Shown here: piece after piece, positions 22,862 to 32,639 of the stretch
How positions within the stretch are numbered: position 1 is the first letter of the stretch
How the letters are laid out: every line of letters starts with the position of its first letter
Source of the DNA: Silene conica
Lineage: Eukaryota; Streptophyta; Magnoliopsida; Caryophyllales; Caryophyllaceae
Assembly: GCA_029255685.2 (NCBI GenBank)
Contig: CM055318.2
Span: forward strand, 16,125,001-16,189,000
Direction of reading: 5' to 3'
DNA length: 64,000 nt
Made by a program: the position numbers and the translations under genes
The notes under the pieces: generated by a model
What the model was told of the DNA's origin: nothing
What the model saw: only the letters and a program-made list of their open reading frames with translations
Database searches by the model: none

Positions 22862-23608
22862 GATATAATTCGTGTATAAGTAAGTCTCAATGAAGACGGA
22901 ATATCTGTCACAAGTAGAGCTGTCCAAATGCGGGTTTGCGCCAGACATGGGTTGGGCTGAAAGGGAAAAGTATGTCTTATAAGACTATAGCGGGCGGGTT
23001 GGGCCAAAATAGCGGGCCACTTCTCCTTGCCCTTACCCGCCCAACTGCTAAATTCGGGCAACCCGTGGGCTGACGGGCTCATATTTTTCTGTTTACTTTT
23101 TAGAATTAATTAAGTAATTAACAACGTGATAAACTTGAAAAGTCGATATTGAATTAAGTTTTTAGTTCATAACACAAATACACAAAATATAAGGACGACT
23201 AACTTGGTCATCTGAGTATAAGTTCAAAATCTAAACAAGAGAAAAAAATAAGCAAAAATTAAATATATGTTAATTGCTCATATTACTTTAGCGGGCCGGA
23301 TGGGCCAGCCCGTTTTACATTTCTCTTGTCCGTGTCCGGCCCATTTACTAAAATGGGTTGGGCCGGGTTAGCCCCTAGCCCATTTATTCAGAAAAATGAT
23401 GTCCAAACCCGGTAAAAATTTGGGCCGAATGGGCCGGATTTTCGGACGGTACTGCCCATGAACAACTTTAGTCACAAGATGAAGACGGGTCAAGTAATAC
23501 TCAAGTTAATAGATAAGACAAAAACAAATTGCCTGGGGAGTAATATTATGTTTTTTGTCATATGTAACCACTTGGGTATTGTGACGGATATGTTCGTCTT
23601 CAAAAGAA
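22862..23608 (+). mobile_element. MITE of the GTCAAGTAATA family, interrupted by a hAT MITE
   Basis: The two flanks (to 22914 and from 23471) join to a sequence that matches the continuous copy at 32150-32352: GAAGACGG, GTTACAAG/GTCACAAG, GAAGACGGGTCAAGTAATAC, CTTGGGTATT and GACGGATATGT in the same order. Non-coding. Confidence 0.6.
22915..23470. mobile_element. hAT MITE, 556 bp, exact 8-bp TSD GTCACAAG
   Basis: Left end TAGAGCTGTCCA and right end TGAACAACTTTA are imperfect inverted repeats of hAT form. GTCACAAG is present at 22907-22914 and 23471-23478. Subterminal GGGCC/GGCCC-rich stretches (GCGGGTTGGGCC, GGCCGGATGGGCC) sit near both ends. No ORF of note. The paralog at 32150-32352 shows the empty site. 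Confidence 0.88.
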
Positions 23609-25339
23609 TCTATATTCTATATTTCTATATATAAGTATAAAACAGGAACCGCTGGACACGTGTCATTCTCACATTAATTTTTTTCCCGCCTAACATTATT
23701 CTTAGTATTATATTCTCTCTATACAATCGTACACATATTTTGATCAAATGAAATAATTATGTTTCCTAAAAAAGTCATTTTTATAATTTTATTTATGCCA
23801 AATTCACATATCATGGATTCACTATATATGTATTTACCAAAAGTAAGTAAATATTATCTATTATCAGCAAATGAAAGGTTGTATACATTCCTTATATAAG
23901 GATAAATGAAATTAATAAAAAGTATTAAATATTACTTTAGGTTTGATTGTATACTAGGCATTACTATTTACAATCTTCTAAATACGTTGTACTGAAATTT
24001 TTGGTACGTTTTTGTTACTAAGCGACCTTATAGCTATTGTGTCGTTTTTCTCAATTGATGGTTTTATATGAAATTTGTTGTACGTACGTTTTTTCCCTAA
24101 TTAAAAGAAGCCTTAGTATTTAGTAATTATCAAGGTATATAGAGGATCAAATGTGTTAACAATGACTTTTACGATAATTTAGAAATCAATTTCTATTATG
24201 AAAATTTAATACTTAATTTTTCATTTTCAAATTAGATTTATATTTAAAATTTTGTTTCACATAAAAAGTATAGACTATTACACAATATATCGAATGTTAA
24301 CTTAACTTTTCGTACTTTATGATATTTTAAAGGCTGTTAAAATAATAATAGTTTGCGTAAAAAGTATCGCAAGTTACATAAAATACCAGATGTATAAAAA
24401 AAAGTCTATATTTGACCAATACTTGACAATACATGGCAAACACAGTGTTTATTTACAAAAAAAATATTGTTTGAAATATATCAAAAATAAAAAACGGTGG
24501 GAAGATGACCCGCAATCACACTTAGATAAGTGAATTAAGATAGTTATGAATATACGTAGGTCTATGTCCCTACGCGGGTATGCCATAACGATTATGTGCC
24601 CATTTGGTCAGAGTTTTGTTTTGGACCCAAAGTTATGAATAAATTTACAAGTAAAAAATGAATGTATGACGTACAAACTCATCATGATATATAATACTAT
24701 TTCGTATTAACAATAACACAATTTTATGTGCCCTCAAAATCAACTGATTTACGAGAACAAGCATGGTGTACTCCACAATTTATAGAGAATAAATCTTGAG
24801 ATGGAAGTCAAGGCAATTGAAGTAGTTATTTGATGGTGGATGTATTATTTTTAACGTTGTTTTTAATTGAAATATATTATTTTTAAAACGTAAAAATATT
24901 TTTAAAATAATATTTTAATCATATTCAATTTACATTAATATTTTGTGAAAACTAATCCTAAATTTTTCCCAACTTTTTAGCTTTGATATAATGTAGTTAC
25001 TGCATGCTACATAACTAATAGAGTTTGTTCATGATCCATACACAATAAGGGAGCACCTTTAATGACCATATTATTGTATTAAAACACAAAAAAATAGGTT
25101 AGAATTAATCATTTGCTCTAAACTATGAAAATTAGCTAATTAGCAATGAAATATGTAATAATTCTTTTCTATTTGTTAATTATATTGTGCCGTTCATGAA
25201 GGTTGATTTTGGGATACATATTTCTGTATAATATCGTTTATAGAAAAAGTTTTACCTTTCGACTAATATCATGTTATAGTATATGGATTTAAAACTTACT
25301 TACGCATATTATCTACATATACCCGTGCATTTTTGCACG

Positions 25340-26139
25340 CATGGACGATTTTATAGGGGGTGATGGTCCCCCATCACCCCCATTAATCAGGAAAAAAATG
25401 ATAAATATCTATTTATGTGCTAATATATCATCAAAGTTTAGTTGCTCAGTGGTAGACACAATCTCTTATCATCAAAATAGCCTAGGATCAAGCCCCTATA
25501 ACAACATTTTTTCTTTGCGTGTTAAAAGTAATCGAAAATGTATTTTATTTACATGTTAAAAGTAATTGAAAATGTTATGAGAAAGGATCAAACTTACATC
25601 ATCTTATTTACATTTTTTTCCTTCTATTTATATTTTTTCCTTTTTATTTTGCATGTTAAAAGTAATCGAAAATTGATCCCTTACAACAACATTTTTTTCC
25701 TTCTATTTATTTTTTTACCTTTTTATTTTGCATGTTAAATGTAATCGAAAATGTATTCTAGTTGCATATTAAAAGTAATTGAAAATGTTATGAGAAAGGA
25801 TCGAACTTACATCATCTTATTTGTAATTTAAATTAATTTTATCACCATGACTATGTAAATATGATGATATTTTTCAGAAGCATAATGATATTTAAAAATA
25901 AATACTTTATATTTTGACGACCCTTAATAAAAACTATCTATTATCAAATTGTTTTAGTATTTATTAAAAGTTTGTATATTAATATAAGTTTTTTGTTATA
26001 AGGGCCTTATCTTTTAAATATCACATAGGAGCCAAAAAAATGTTAGGGACGAGATTAATTGAATGATTATATTTTAGCGTTTTTTAAGTTATAAATTTTA
26101 CTAATCACCCCCATTTCTTAAATTCTAAATTCGCCACTG
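25340..26139. mobile_element. hAT element, 800 bp, inserted in the Helitron hairpin
   Basis: The exact 8-bp duplication TTTGCACG lies at 25332-25339 and 26140-26147. The right end read inward is CAGTGGCGAATTTAGAA, a common plant hAT terminus; the left end CATGGACGATTTTA is its degenerate partner. Both ends carry GGGGGTGAT-type subterminal motifs. The interior has five copies of a motif like GTTAAAAGTAATCGAAAAT between 25518 and 25790 and a tRNA-like patch near 25442. No transposase. Confidence 0.82.
25518..25830 (+). repeat. Internal tandem repeats of the hAT element
   Basis: GTTAAAAGTAATCGAAAAT or a close variant recurs at about 25519, 25554, 25649, 25734 and 25769, with the longer flanking block GAGAAAGGATCxAACTTACATC repeated twice. 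Confidence 0.7.
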
Positions 26140-26589
26140 TTTGCACGGGTGGTAAACTAATCAGGGTATATATACTGACATAGTCACATTTTGTGATGAA
26201 TTACGAATAGAAAAAAAGGTATATATGGTCATCGCTTTCATACATCGAATCAATATATTTCATTGATTTGGTTTGCTTCAATATTTTTAACAGCTCACAT
26301 ATTTTTTTGGGCGATAGATGAATAGGGGTATAAGCGAATAGCTAAACATTTATTGAAATTATACTGGGTTTAATTAGGTTGTCACAGCAAATTAGGAAAT
26401 ACAACAATGATTGACTTGTGTGAATCTGACATTCACAATTTCACTATAATTATTTTCGTACTGCTTGCATTATTATTATTATTATTATTATTATATTGCA
26501 TTGAATATTTGAATTATCTAAGAAACGGAGTACAAAATTAAGTAGTGAAACTGTCCATACGGTTTACAATGAAGACATTAAAATTAAAG

Positions 26590-26650
26590 GGGGTTGCGAA
26601 AGGTCGTCGACATTTTGCGAAAAATCGTCGACGTTTTTTTGAAAAAAGAC
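26590..26650 (+). repeat. Left terminal inverted repeat of the PMD element
   Basis: It reads GGGGTTGCGAAAGGTCGTCG and then a second GCGAAAAATCGTCGACG unit. It is nearly identical to the reverse complement of 31107-31165, with differences only at the outermost bases and scattered sites. Confidence 0.88.
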
Positions 26651-26960
26651 AACTCTTGTCCTTTTCTCTCTCTCTCTAGCTTTTATTCTCTGAAACAAAA
26701 ACAACAAAAACAACGTAAATTCCTAAGAAACGGTTTCAACTTCGAACATCAACATCAAATAACGACAACGATTTAATGTCAAACGACGACAACGATTCAT
26801 CGATAACTAACTTAAATCTTAGATTTTTTTTTCAATTAATTTTTGTTGAATTACATGTTTAAGCCTTGAAATTAGGTTAATTAATCGTGCAAGGCATAGA
26901 ATAGACAAATTGAACTCAATCGAAATTTTGAATTAGACTTGAAAACTAACCCGTGGAATG

Positions 26961-27237
26961 GACTTGAAAACTGGCCGTCCATACATGGTATGGACGTGAA
27001 TAGTACACGTCCAAACCATGCATGGACGTGTACTATTCACGTCCATACATGGAGTGGACGTGTACTATTCACGTCCATACCATGTATGGACGTTAATCCT
27101 GGACGTCCATACATGGTATGGACGTGAATAGTACACGTCCACTCCATGTATGGACGTGAATAGTACACGTCCATGCATGGTTTGGACGTGTACTATTCAC
27201 GTCCATACCATTTATGGACGTGTACTATTTTCAAGTC
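26961..27237. repeat. Near-perfect 277-bp palindrome (hairpin) upstream of the 157-aa gene
   Basis: The left arm 26961-27093 is the reverse complement of 27103-27237 around a 9-base spacer. Mismatches cluster in the outer ~20 bases; the inner ~115 bases pair without a visible break. Each arm is itself made of GGACGTGAATAGTACACG and its complement, alternating with CCATACATGGTATGG-type palindromes. It ends about 125 bases before the TATA box of the small gene. Confidence 0.92.
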
Positions 27238-27362
27238 TTTATATTTCCGTCATTTTAACCAATTTTGTTTCGGTTGTAATATTGAAATGTAACCGTTGTG
27301 ATTTCAAATTTCAAAATGTTACCGTTACAATTTGAAAATGTTACCGTTATACTATGACTTCT

Positions 27363-27370
27363 TATAAATA
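27363..27370 (+). promoter_or_regulatory. TATA box of the 157-aa gene
   Basis: TATAAATA lies 70 bases upstream of the ATG at 27440. Initiation ~30 bases downstream would fall after the ATG at 27380, which favours the later start. Confidence 0.5.
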
Positions 27371-27439
27371 CTGGTTTTCATGTTGATTGTAATCGCAACA
27401 ACCACAACATCATTCACTACTAAAATCATTTCTTTTAAT

Positions 27440-27913
27440 ATGGCTCTCACAAATGTTCAAAAAAACAGAGCCTATCAGCTAAGGATCGATCTTATAACTA
27501 CGCAGTTCGCAGTACTAGTTTCTCGCCTTGAACTAGTCATTCCGAGTGACACTGTCTGGGACCTGGTAGAACATCCTCCAATTGCCAACCTTTTTGGCAT
27601 CCTACACGGTAACCCCCTCTGCAGTCCGGTTGTTCCAGACGATGAAGTTACTGATGAGATTGTAACTGGGAAGATGTGGGAGTTCCGCAAGCTAAGAAGC
27701 GATTTCCTTAAATATATCGAGCTTATACTAAACTTGATAGACTACGCAACACTATCTGATTTGTGTGCCGGTAGAGTGTTCAATCTAGGTAATGTCCGTC
27801 TGCGCATTTTAATGTTTTATGATCATTACGTGGCTAGTCAACCTGAAATAATTGAAGCTGGAGATTACGAAGGAGATCTGGATTCTTCATCTTCGTCATC
27901 TGAAGATAATTAA
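27440..27913 (+). CDS. Unknown 157-aa protein in the PMD element
   Basis: Single uninterrupted ORF. I do not recognise the family. The ATG at 27440 is preferred over the in-frame ATG at 27380 because of the TATA box at 27363. The body is mixed helical (LITTQFAVLVSRLELVIP, FLKYIELILNLIDYATLSDL) without signal peptide, transmembrane segment or zinc motif. The C-terminus is an acidic serine run (DLDSSSSSSEDN), echoing the acidic tail of the PMD protein encoded opposite. It lies downstream of the left inverted repeat and converges on the PMD gene, with 245 bases between stops. The position recalls mudrB in maize MuDR, but no similarity to MURB is visible. It may be an accessory transposition protein or a captured host fragment. 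Confidence 0.6.
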   Translation: MALTNVQKNRAYQLRIDLITTQFAVLVSRLELVIPSDTVWDLVEHPPIANLFGILHGNPLCSPVVPDDEVTDEIVTGKMWEFRKLRSDFLKYIELILNLIDYATLSDLCAGRVFNLGNVRLRILMFYDHYVASQPEIIEAGDYEGDLDSSSSSSEDN

Positions 27914-28158
27914 GTATTGTAAACTTGTATTTGATGTTTGATGTGTTTTCGTTAATGTCTAATGTATTCTATGTTTTCATCAAATTTTAGTTACGATTTA
28001 TGTTTTATGTGCTTTTGTTCATGTCCGATGTAAGCTATGAGTTCTAATATGTATTAAAATATGCATAAAATAACTAATAAACTAACAAAGAAGTCACGAG
28101 AAAAATAAAATAGTCCGTACAAAAGACAACAAATAAAGTCCAAGCATAAAAAAACTAA
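27914..28158. other. Shared 3' intergenic spacer of the two convergent genes
   Basis: AT-rich, with ATGTxTxATGTxTT runs on the plus side. Both transcripts must end here or overlap. No strong terminator-like structure is visible. Confidence 0.5.
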
Positions 28159-30111
28159 CTAGTAAACTACATCATCATCATCATCATCGTCCTCCTCCTC
28201 CTCATCATCATCAGCCTGATCATCCTCAACGTCATCCTTCGATATGTAGAACCGCTCCATATCATCGACCAAGCGTCGCACGTACGGCCATTTCTGGTCG
28301 GGGTCTTGAGTATAAATCTGCGAGAAATGACGGCTAAGAGCCCGGCCAACCTCCGGCTCCTCGGTGAAAGGGGGTGCTTCCATCTCAACACGGCGTGTAG
28401 GGGGGTAAAAGTATGGGTGATAAATCTTCTTGTACCAACTCATGTAACGTGGATCACAATGAAACGACATCAAAGCCCGGTCATGACGCTGTCTCAACGG
28501 AATCTCAGCCTCTCTCAAACCCCAATCCAAATCAGCAGCATCACCGTACGACAGCTTGTAACCCTGAGCCGGCTTCGCCGGACGACTCTCGGCAGCTGGG
28601 ACCCGCATAGGGCTCGGGTAATCCTGAACATAGCCAAACTGACGGAGACACCTATCAGGCTGGTACGGCTCCACTATATCCATAAACCCGATCACCCCCG
28701 AGTAGAGCGTACTCCGACAATCCCTGTGTGGGCTAACACCGTAAGGGAGCCACCTCACCTGCTCCGCCCTCAGCCCGTCCAACCTCTGCCTGTGCTGCTC
28801 CAACAAATCCTCATCTCCCCTAAACCTAGGAACCCGTGACCAAGCCTCGACAAGTGGTCGTCCCTTAACATAATATCCCGAGTGAGGCCTGAACGTCGGA
28901 AAGTACTCGTATATCCAAGCCTGAAGCAACGGCAGACAACCGCTAACCCCAGCTGCCTCCCTACGCGAAGCCATCCCCAACTGTCGGTACAGGTACGCCA
29001 ATGTCGCGGCCTCCCAAGCATAACCGCCTAAATCATCTAAATCATCAAACAGCGGCGACATACGAGCAACAACCCGATCGCTGGACTTGTCGATGAACAG
29101 AGTCTGTCCAACCAACAACATCATGTACGCCCGTAGGGAGTCCTGCTGGCTCCCCTTCTCCACAACATCCATCAGCTTCCTCACCAAAATCCCCCCACCC
29201 CTGTAAAGGGGTGCAGTCACGGCCGCCACGTCGATGCCAAACAAGGCCGCGAACTTCCCCTTGAGACCACTCTCCCCCCTCGTACCCTCGTCCATAACCC
29301 TAGCGCCATCCACCCGTATGCCGAGGATCCTGTGAACGTCGTGCAACAGTATCGTAATCTCACCAAACGGCATGTGGAAAGTGTTGGTGTCCGGCTGCCA
29401 CCTCTCAACGAACGCACTAATAAGGTTCTCATCCAACCCAGTGGTCAAACAGGTCCTAAGATGATCAAACCCGCTTTCGGCAACTCTATCCATAACCGCA
29501 GAGCGGACCCTCAACTTACTCATCTTCTCCATAGCGCCCGGCCTCTCGTAACACGTGATCCACTGTCTCACGCTCCCCTCATCCGTCCAACTACTGCGAG
29601 CTACGTGGCCACCGAAGCTACGTAAGACAGTAGGTAGAGACGGCCCCCCTACAACCGGACCCTGTAGACGCCAGGAAAGATCCGGAGTCTTCTTCCTCCC
29701 GCCCGTGTTACTAGAGGCCCCACTCTCCACAAATGGCCTATATCGGCCGCTACCATCACGTACGATCACCTTAGCTGGTCGATCGGCTGCATCCTCGTCC
29801 AAAAACTGGGAGTCGTGCTCCTCCTCCTCCTCCTCCTCCTCAACCTCAACCTCCTCGTCCTCCGAACTACTAACTCGGGGGTCCCTGAAAAAAGCTCTCG
29901 GTAGGTGTAGCTCGTCCTCGGGAGTAGGGTCGGGAGTCCTTATTGGAAGACCCTTTCCCCTACCCCTACCCCTACCCCTACCCCTACCAGCTCGTGGTGC
30001 TGCTGCTGGTTGTGATGCTATCGGGACACGACGTTTAGATCCCGTCACTCTTCGGCCTGCGGTACGGCCAATCGCAGGCATGATATCATCCTCATTGTAA
30101 GACATCTGCAT
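28159..30111 (-). CDS. Plant mobile domain (MAIN/MAIL-like) protein, 650 aa
   Basis: Single-exon ORF from ATG at 30111 to TAG at 28159. The N-terminus is basic with an RGRGRGRGRG tract (~42-52); an acidic run of Glu lies at ~82-98. The plant mobile domain spans about 205-520: LRVRSAVMDRVAESGFDHL, then the hallmark FHMPFGEITILLHDVHRILG (~245-264) with RVDG after it, and a long helical part to PYGVSPHRD and QFGYVQDYP. The C-terminus (~620-648) is almost all Asp/Glu. PMD proteins include Arabidopsis MAIN and MAIL1, needed for meristem and heterochromatin maintenance, and the domain is also carried by Mutator-like and other plant transposons. Its place within inverted ends marks this as an element gene. 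It is intact and GC-rich compared with its surroundings, suggesting recent activity or selection. Confidence 0.88.
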   Translation of the reverse strand: MQMSYNEDDIMPAIGRTAGRRVTGSKRRVPIASQPAAAPRAGRGRGRGRGRGKGLPIRTPDPTPEDELHLPRAFFRDPRVSSSEDEEVEVEEEEEEEEHDSQFLDEDAADRPAKVIVRDGSGRYRPFVESGASSNTGGRKKTPDLSWRLQGPVVGGPSLPTVLRSFGGHVARSSWTDEGSVRQWITCYERPGAMEKMSKLRVRSAVMDRVAESGFDHLRTCLTTGLDENLISAFVERWQPDTNTFHMPFGEITILLHDVHRILGIRVDGARVMDEGTRGESGLKGKFAALFGIDVAAVTAPLYRGGGILVRKLMDVVEKGSQQDSLRAYMMLLVGQTLFIDKSSDRVVARMSPLFDDLDDLGGYAWEAATLAYLYRQLGMASRREAAGVSGCLPLLQAWIYEYFPTFRPHSGYYVKGRPLVEAWSRVPRFRGDEDLLEQHRQRLDGLRAEQVRWLPYGVSPHRDCRSTLYSGVIGFMDIVEPYQPDRCLRQFGYVQDYPSPMRVPAAESRPAKPAQGYKLSYGDAADLDWGLREAEIPLRQRHDRALMSFHCDPRYMSWYKKIYHPYFYPPTRRVEMEAPPFTEEPEVGRALSRHFSQIYTQDPDQKWPYVRRLVDDMERFYISKDDVEDDQADDDEEEEDDDDDDDVVY

Positions 30112-30206
30112 TTACGAGATTACAATAACGTTAAACTAATATAATTAAACAAATTGTCATAAAAAACTAAAATAAGAAAAACTAGAAAAAATTGAAAATA
30201 TACGGC

Positions 30207-30412
30207 CTAAACGTAAACCCTAAACCCTAAACCCTAAACCCCAACCCACCATAAACCCTAAACCCTAAACCCTAAACCCTAAACCCCAACCCACCATAAA
30301 CCCTAAACCCTAAACCCTACCTATACCCTAAACCCTATACCCTAAACCACCATAAACCCTAAACCCTAAACCCTACCTATACCCTAAACCCTATACCCTA
30401 TACCCTATACCC
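30207..30412 (-). repeat. Interstitial telomere-like repeat (TTTAGGG)n
   Basis: Read on the plus strand this is a series of AAACCCT units with variants (CCCCAACCCACCATAAACC, CCTATACCCTAAACC). It lies ~95-300 bases upstream of the PMD start codon, so probably in its leader or promoter. Confidence 0.85.
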
Positions 30413-30715
30413 ATGTCCCAACCCACCCTAGCCACCCCAAACCCACGTCCCCACCCCCAACCAACGCCCCTAGCCCACGTCCCAGCCCCCCACCAACGCC
30501 CCAACCCCACGTCCCATCCCCCCACCAACGCCCCTATCCCACGTCCCATCCCCCACCAACGCCCCAACCCCACGTCTCTCCCTACCCTAAACGTGCCCCC
30601 CACACGTCCCTCCCTACCCTAAACGTGCCCCCCACACGTCCCTCCCCTACCCTAAACGTGAACTACCCACGTCCCTCCTTGCCTTAGACGTCTACTTCCC
30701 ACGTCCCTCCTTGCT
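30413..30715. repeat. C-rich minisatellite
   Basis: Two adjoining ~30-base repeat types: CCCCACCAACGCCCCAACC with CCACGTCCCATC (30430-30570), then CCTACCCTAAACGTGCCCC with CACACGTCCCTC (30575-30710). The GGACGTG/CACGTCC theme is shared with the palindrome at 26961-27237. ORFs here are by-products of the repeat. Confidence 0.75.
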
Positions 30716-31106
30716 CTTGCGAAAAATCGTGTCTAACCTAACCCACATTCGACTTTTGATTGAAACCCCAAATTCAACTTACAACAAATCTAATTCTAAC
30801 AACAATCTAACTAACATCAACAACAACAACAAACAACAATAGCACAAAAATTGAATCAAAATCCCTAAAAATTGAATCAAAATCCCTAAAATTAAAAAAA
30901 ACAACTAACAAAACAACTAACCTTGGTGGTGCTTGGTGTCGGCGGTGGGGTCCTCGGCGGTGGTTGTCGTCGGCGGTGGGGTCCTCGGCAGTGGTGGCGA
31001 CGTGTGGTGGTGTGGTGTGGTGGTGTTCTCGGTGATGGAGGGGGAGAGTATTTTTAATTTTTTTTAATTTGAATGAGAGTGTGAGTGTGAAAGGGTAGTA
31101 TTGGTC

Positions 31107-31165
31107 TTTTGTTGAAAAAACGTCGACGATTTTTCGCAAAACGTCGACGACCTTTCGCGATTCGG
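31107..31165 (-). repeat. Right terminal inverted repeat of the PMD element
   Basis: Read inward on the minus strand it gives CCGAATCGCGAAAGGTCGTC and a second GCGAAAAATCGTCGACG unit, matching the left end. Confidence 0.88.
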
Positions 31166-31454
31166 AAATTAAAAGTCTCTCTCGGGTCATGAAAAATCAA
31201 AGTCACAATTTAATAAAATTTGAGATTATACGGTTGGAGTATTATTGAGAGCTTAGCTTAATTAGGTTGATTGTTAGAAATCAATCAATAATTTAAGCTC
31301 ATAATAATGAAGCGTAGCTTGTAGGTTGTACCATATCTCTTACATATTCAACTGGTTGATGCAATAATTAACAGTACGTTCATCTCTTGTTGACGTCGAA
31401 ATGCAAATTATAAATTTCGTGGAGGCATACAATTTGCAAATCTTGGTACAATTC

Positions 31455-31720
31455 AGTTTTACTTGTGATGGTCACAAACTTGTGATCTCTTACATCGTTT
31501 TCAATTTGTCCTCGTAGTTGTCTCTCCCAATTCTCATTTTGTCTCACTTCACAAGTTTGTGACGGATTTTGATTGTCACAAATGAAAATTTGTGATCTTT
31601 ATTACAAATTTTGTGGACAGATTTGTGACATGAGACAAAAAGGCAAGTGTGAGAAGTAATTAGAAGGGCACGTGGAAAAGGTTGTGAGAAGTCAAGTTTG
31701 TGATCGTCATAAGTAAGACT
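31455..31720. mobile_element. MITE, 266 bp, with ~30-bp inverted ends
   Basis: The left end AGTTTTACTTGTGATGGTCA and the right end, read inward, AGTCTTACTTATGACGATCA, each continue into CACAAACTTG. The ends resemble the AGTCTTGCTTGTGACGG family at 1447 and 2057. No target duplication seen. Confidence 0.65.
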
Positions 31721-32149
31721 CAAACGGTAAAGTATAAGAGAACTTTTATATAAAGACTTTTTTTTTTGAACTATAAAGCGGAGTTAAACTTAGTGAGTTG
31801 AACTGAATTGAACTAAATTAAATCAAAATTTAATAAGATAAATAAAACTGAAATAAACCGAAAAAAAAAGTCTAAGTTATAACCAATGTAAATTATGTAA
31901 TTTTAATAGTAAAGTGTTATCAATTCCTACATTTCACGGCGTTACTAATGTTATGATACCCTAAATGTGTTTTTAGGAATTTAAGTTTTCCGCAAACTTG
32001 TGTTGTTCACATTTTAATAAAATACTATTCATATATATTTAAAGAATGGGAAACACTTTTGTGTCGAGAGGGCAATAAATTTTACGGTTTATCCGTCATC
32101 AATCACTAGCTACGTCCTCCCAAATTCCAACTTGGAATAAATATTTTAC

Positions 32150-32352
32150 ACAAATTCTCATTGAGAACGGATATATCCGTTACAAGTTGAAGACGGGTCA
32201 AGTAATACCCTAATGGTTATATAAGACAAAACATAATGTTACTCCCTAGACAATTTACTTTTATCGTGCTAACTTGGGTATTAATTACTTGAGACGGATT
32301 TTCCCGTCTGCAGTTTCTGACGGATATGTCCATATTCAATGAGACTTACTCA
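32150..32352 (+). mobile_element. MITE, uninterrupted copy of the family split at 22862-23608
   Basis: It begins ACACAAATTCTCATTGAGAA and ends CCATATTCAATGAGACTTAC. The middle has GAAGACGGGTCAAGTAATAC and CTTGGGTATTAATTACTTG. The terminal segments are imperfect inverted repeats including GGATATATCC-like palindromes. Confidence 0.62.
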
Positions 32353-32639
32353 TATTTTTATTGACGGCATTATCACACGTAAGTAACTCAATTATGAATG
32401 GTGACGAACCTTAGAGCTTATAATTAATTTACTATTCTGAAAAGGTTGTTGATCATATAATTTCGTGATTAAATTAATTTAATTTAGGCTGTATAATGTA
32501 GCTGCCATTTCATAACTTGGCCTTGTTCGTAACGTAGCTAGCGTTAATTCGTTCTAATAGTGGACGACAAGTCTTTCACATTATATACCTTAATATATTT
32601 TATATGGAGAAACAAATAAATAATAATAGGTTCGTGAAG

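Larger units (their letters stand above)
23609..26160 (+). mobile_element. Non-autonomous Helitron interrupted at its 3' hairpin by a hAT element
   Basis: The 5' end is A|TCTATATTCTATATTTC, followed by AAAACAGGAACCGCTGGACA, a common plant Helitron start. The 3' end is a hairpin, CCCGTGCAtttTTGCACGGG once the insert at 25340-26139 and one target copy are ignored, then GTGGTAAA and CTAA|T (26157-26160). The A and T at the borders fit Helitron insertion. No Rep/helicase ORF; about 1.74 kb without the insert. The interior is very AT-rich. Confidence 0.68.
26590..31165. mobile_element. Mutator-like element with plant mobile domain gene, 4.58 kb
   Basis: The ends (26590-26650 and 31107-31165) are inverted repeats of about 60 bp built from two copies of GCGAAAxxTCGTCGACGTTTT. 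Flanks AAATTAAAG (26581-26589) and AAATTAAAA (31166-31174) form a 9-bp target duplication with one mismatch, the Mutator size. Inside, a small gene runs rightward (27440-27913) and a plant mobile domain gene leftward (30111-28159), meeting tail to tail. It also holds a 277-bp palindrome, a telomere-like array and a GC-rich minisatellite. No MULE transposase domain is recognised in any frame, so it either moves in trans or uses an unrecognised protein. Confidence 0.8.

Noticed and set aside
26939-27335. Short ORFs (61-62 codons) over the palindrome
   Set aside because: They only translate the inverted repeat units; both strands give the same kind of peptide and there is no independent sign of coding.
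28306-30100. Plus-strand ORFs of 177-181 codons opposite the PMD gene
   Set aside because: They are mirror frames of a GC-rich real gene; the minus-strand frame has the conserved domain.
30391-30622. ORFs in the C-rich minisatellite
   Set aside because: Low-complexity translation of tandem repeats, open on both strands.
30807-31190. 127-codon minus-strand ORF at the right end of the PMD element
   Set aside because: It begins outside the element, runs through the inverted repeat and has no recognisable domain. It may be leader sequence of the PMD transcript but is not supported as protein.
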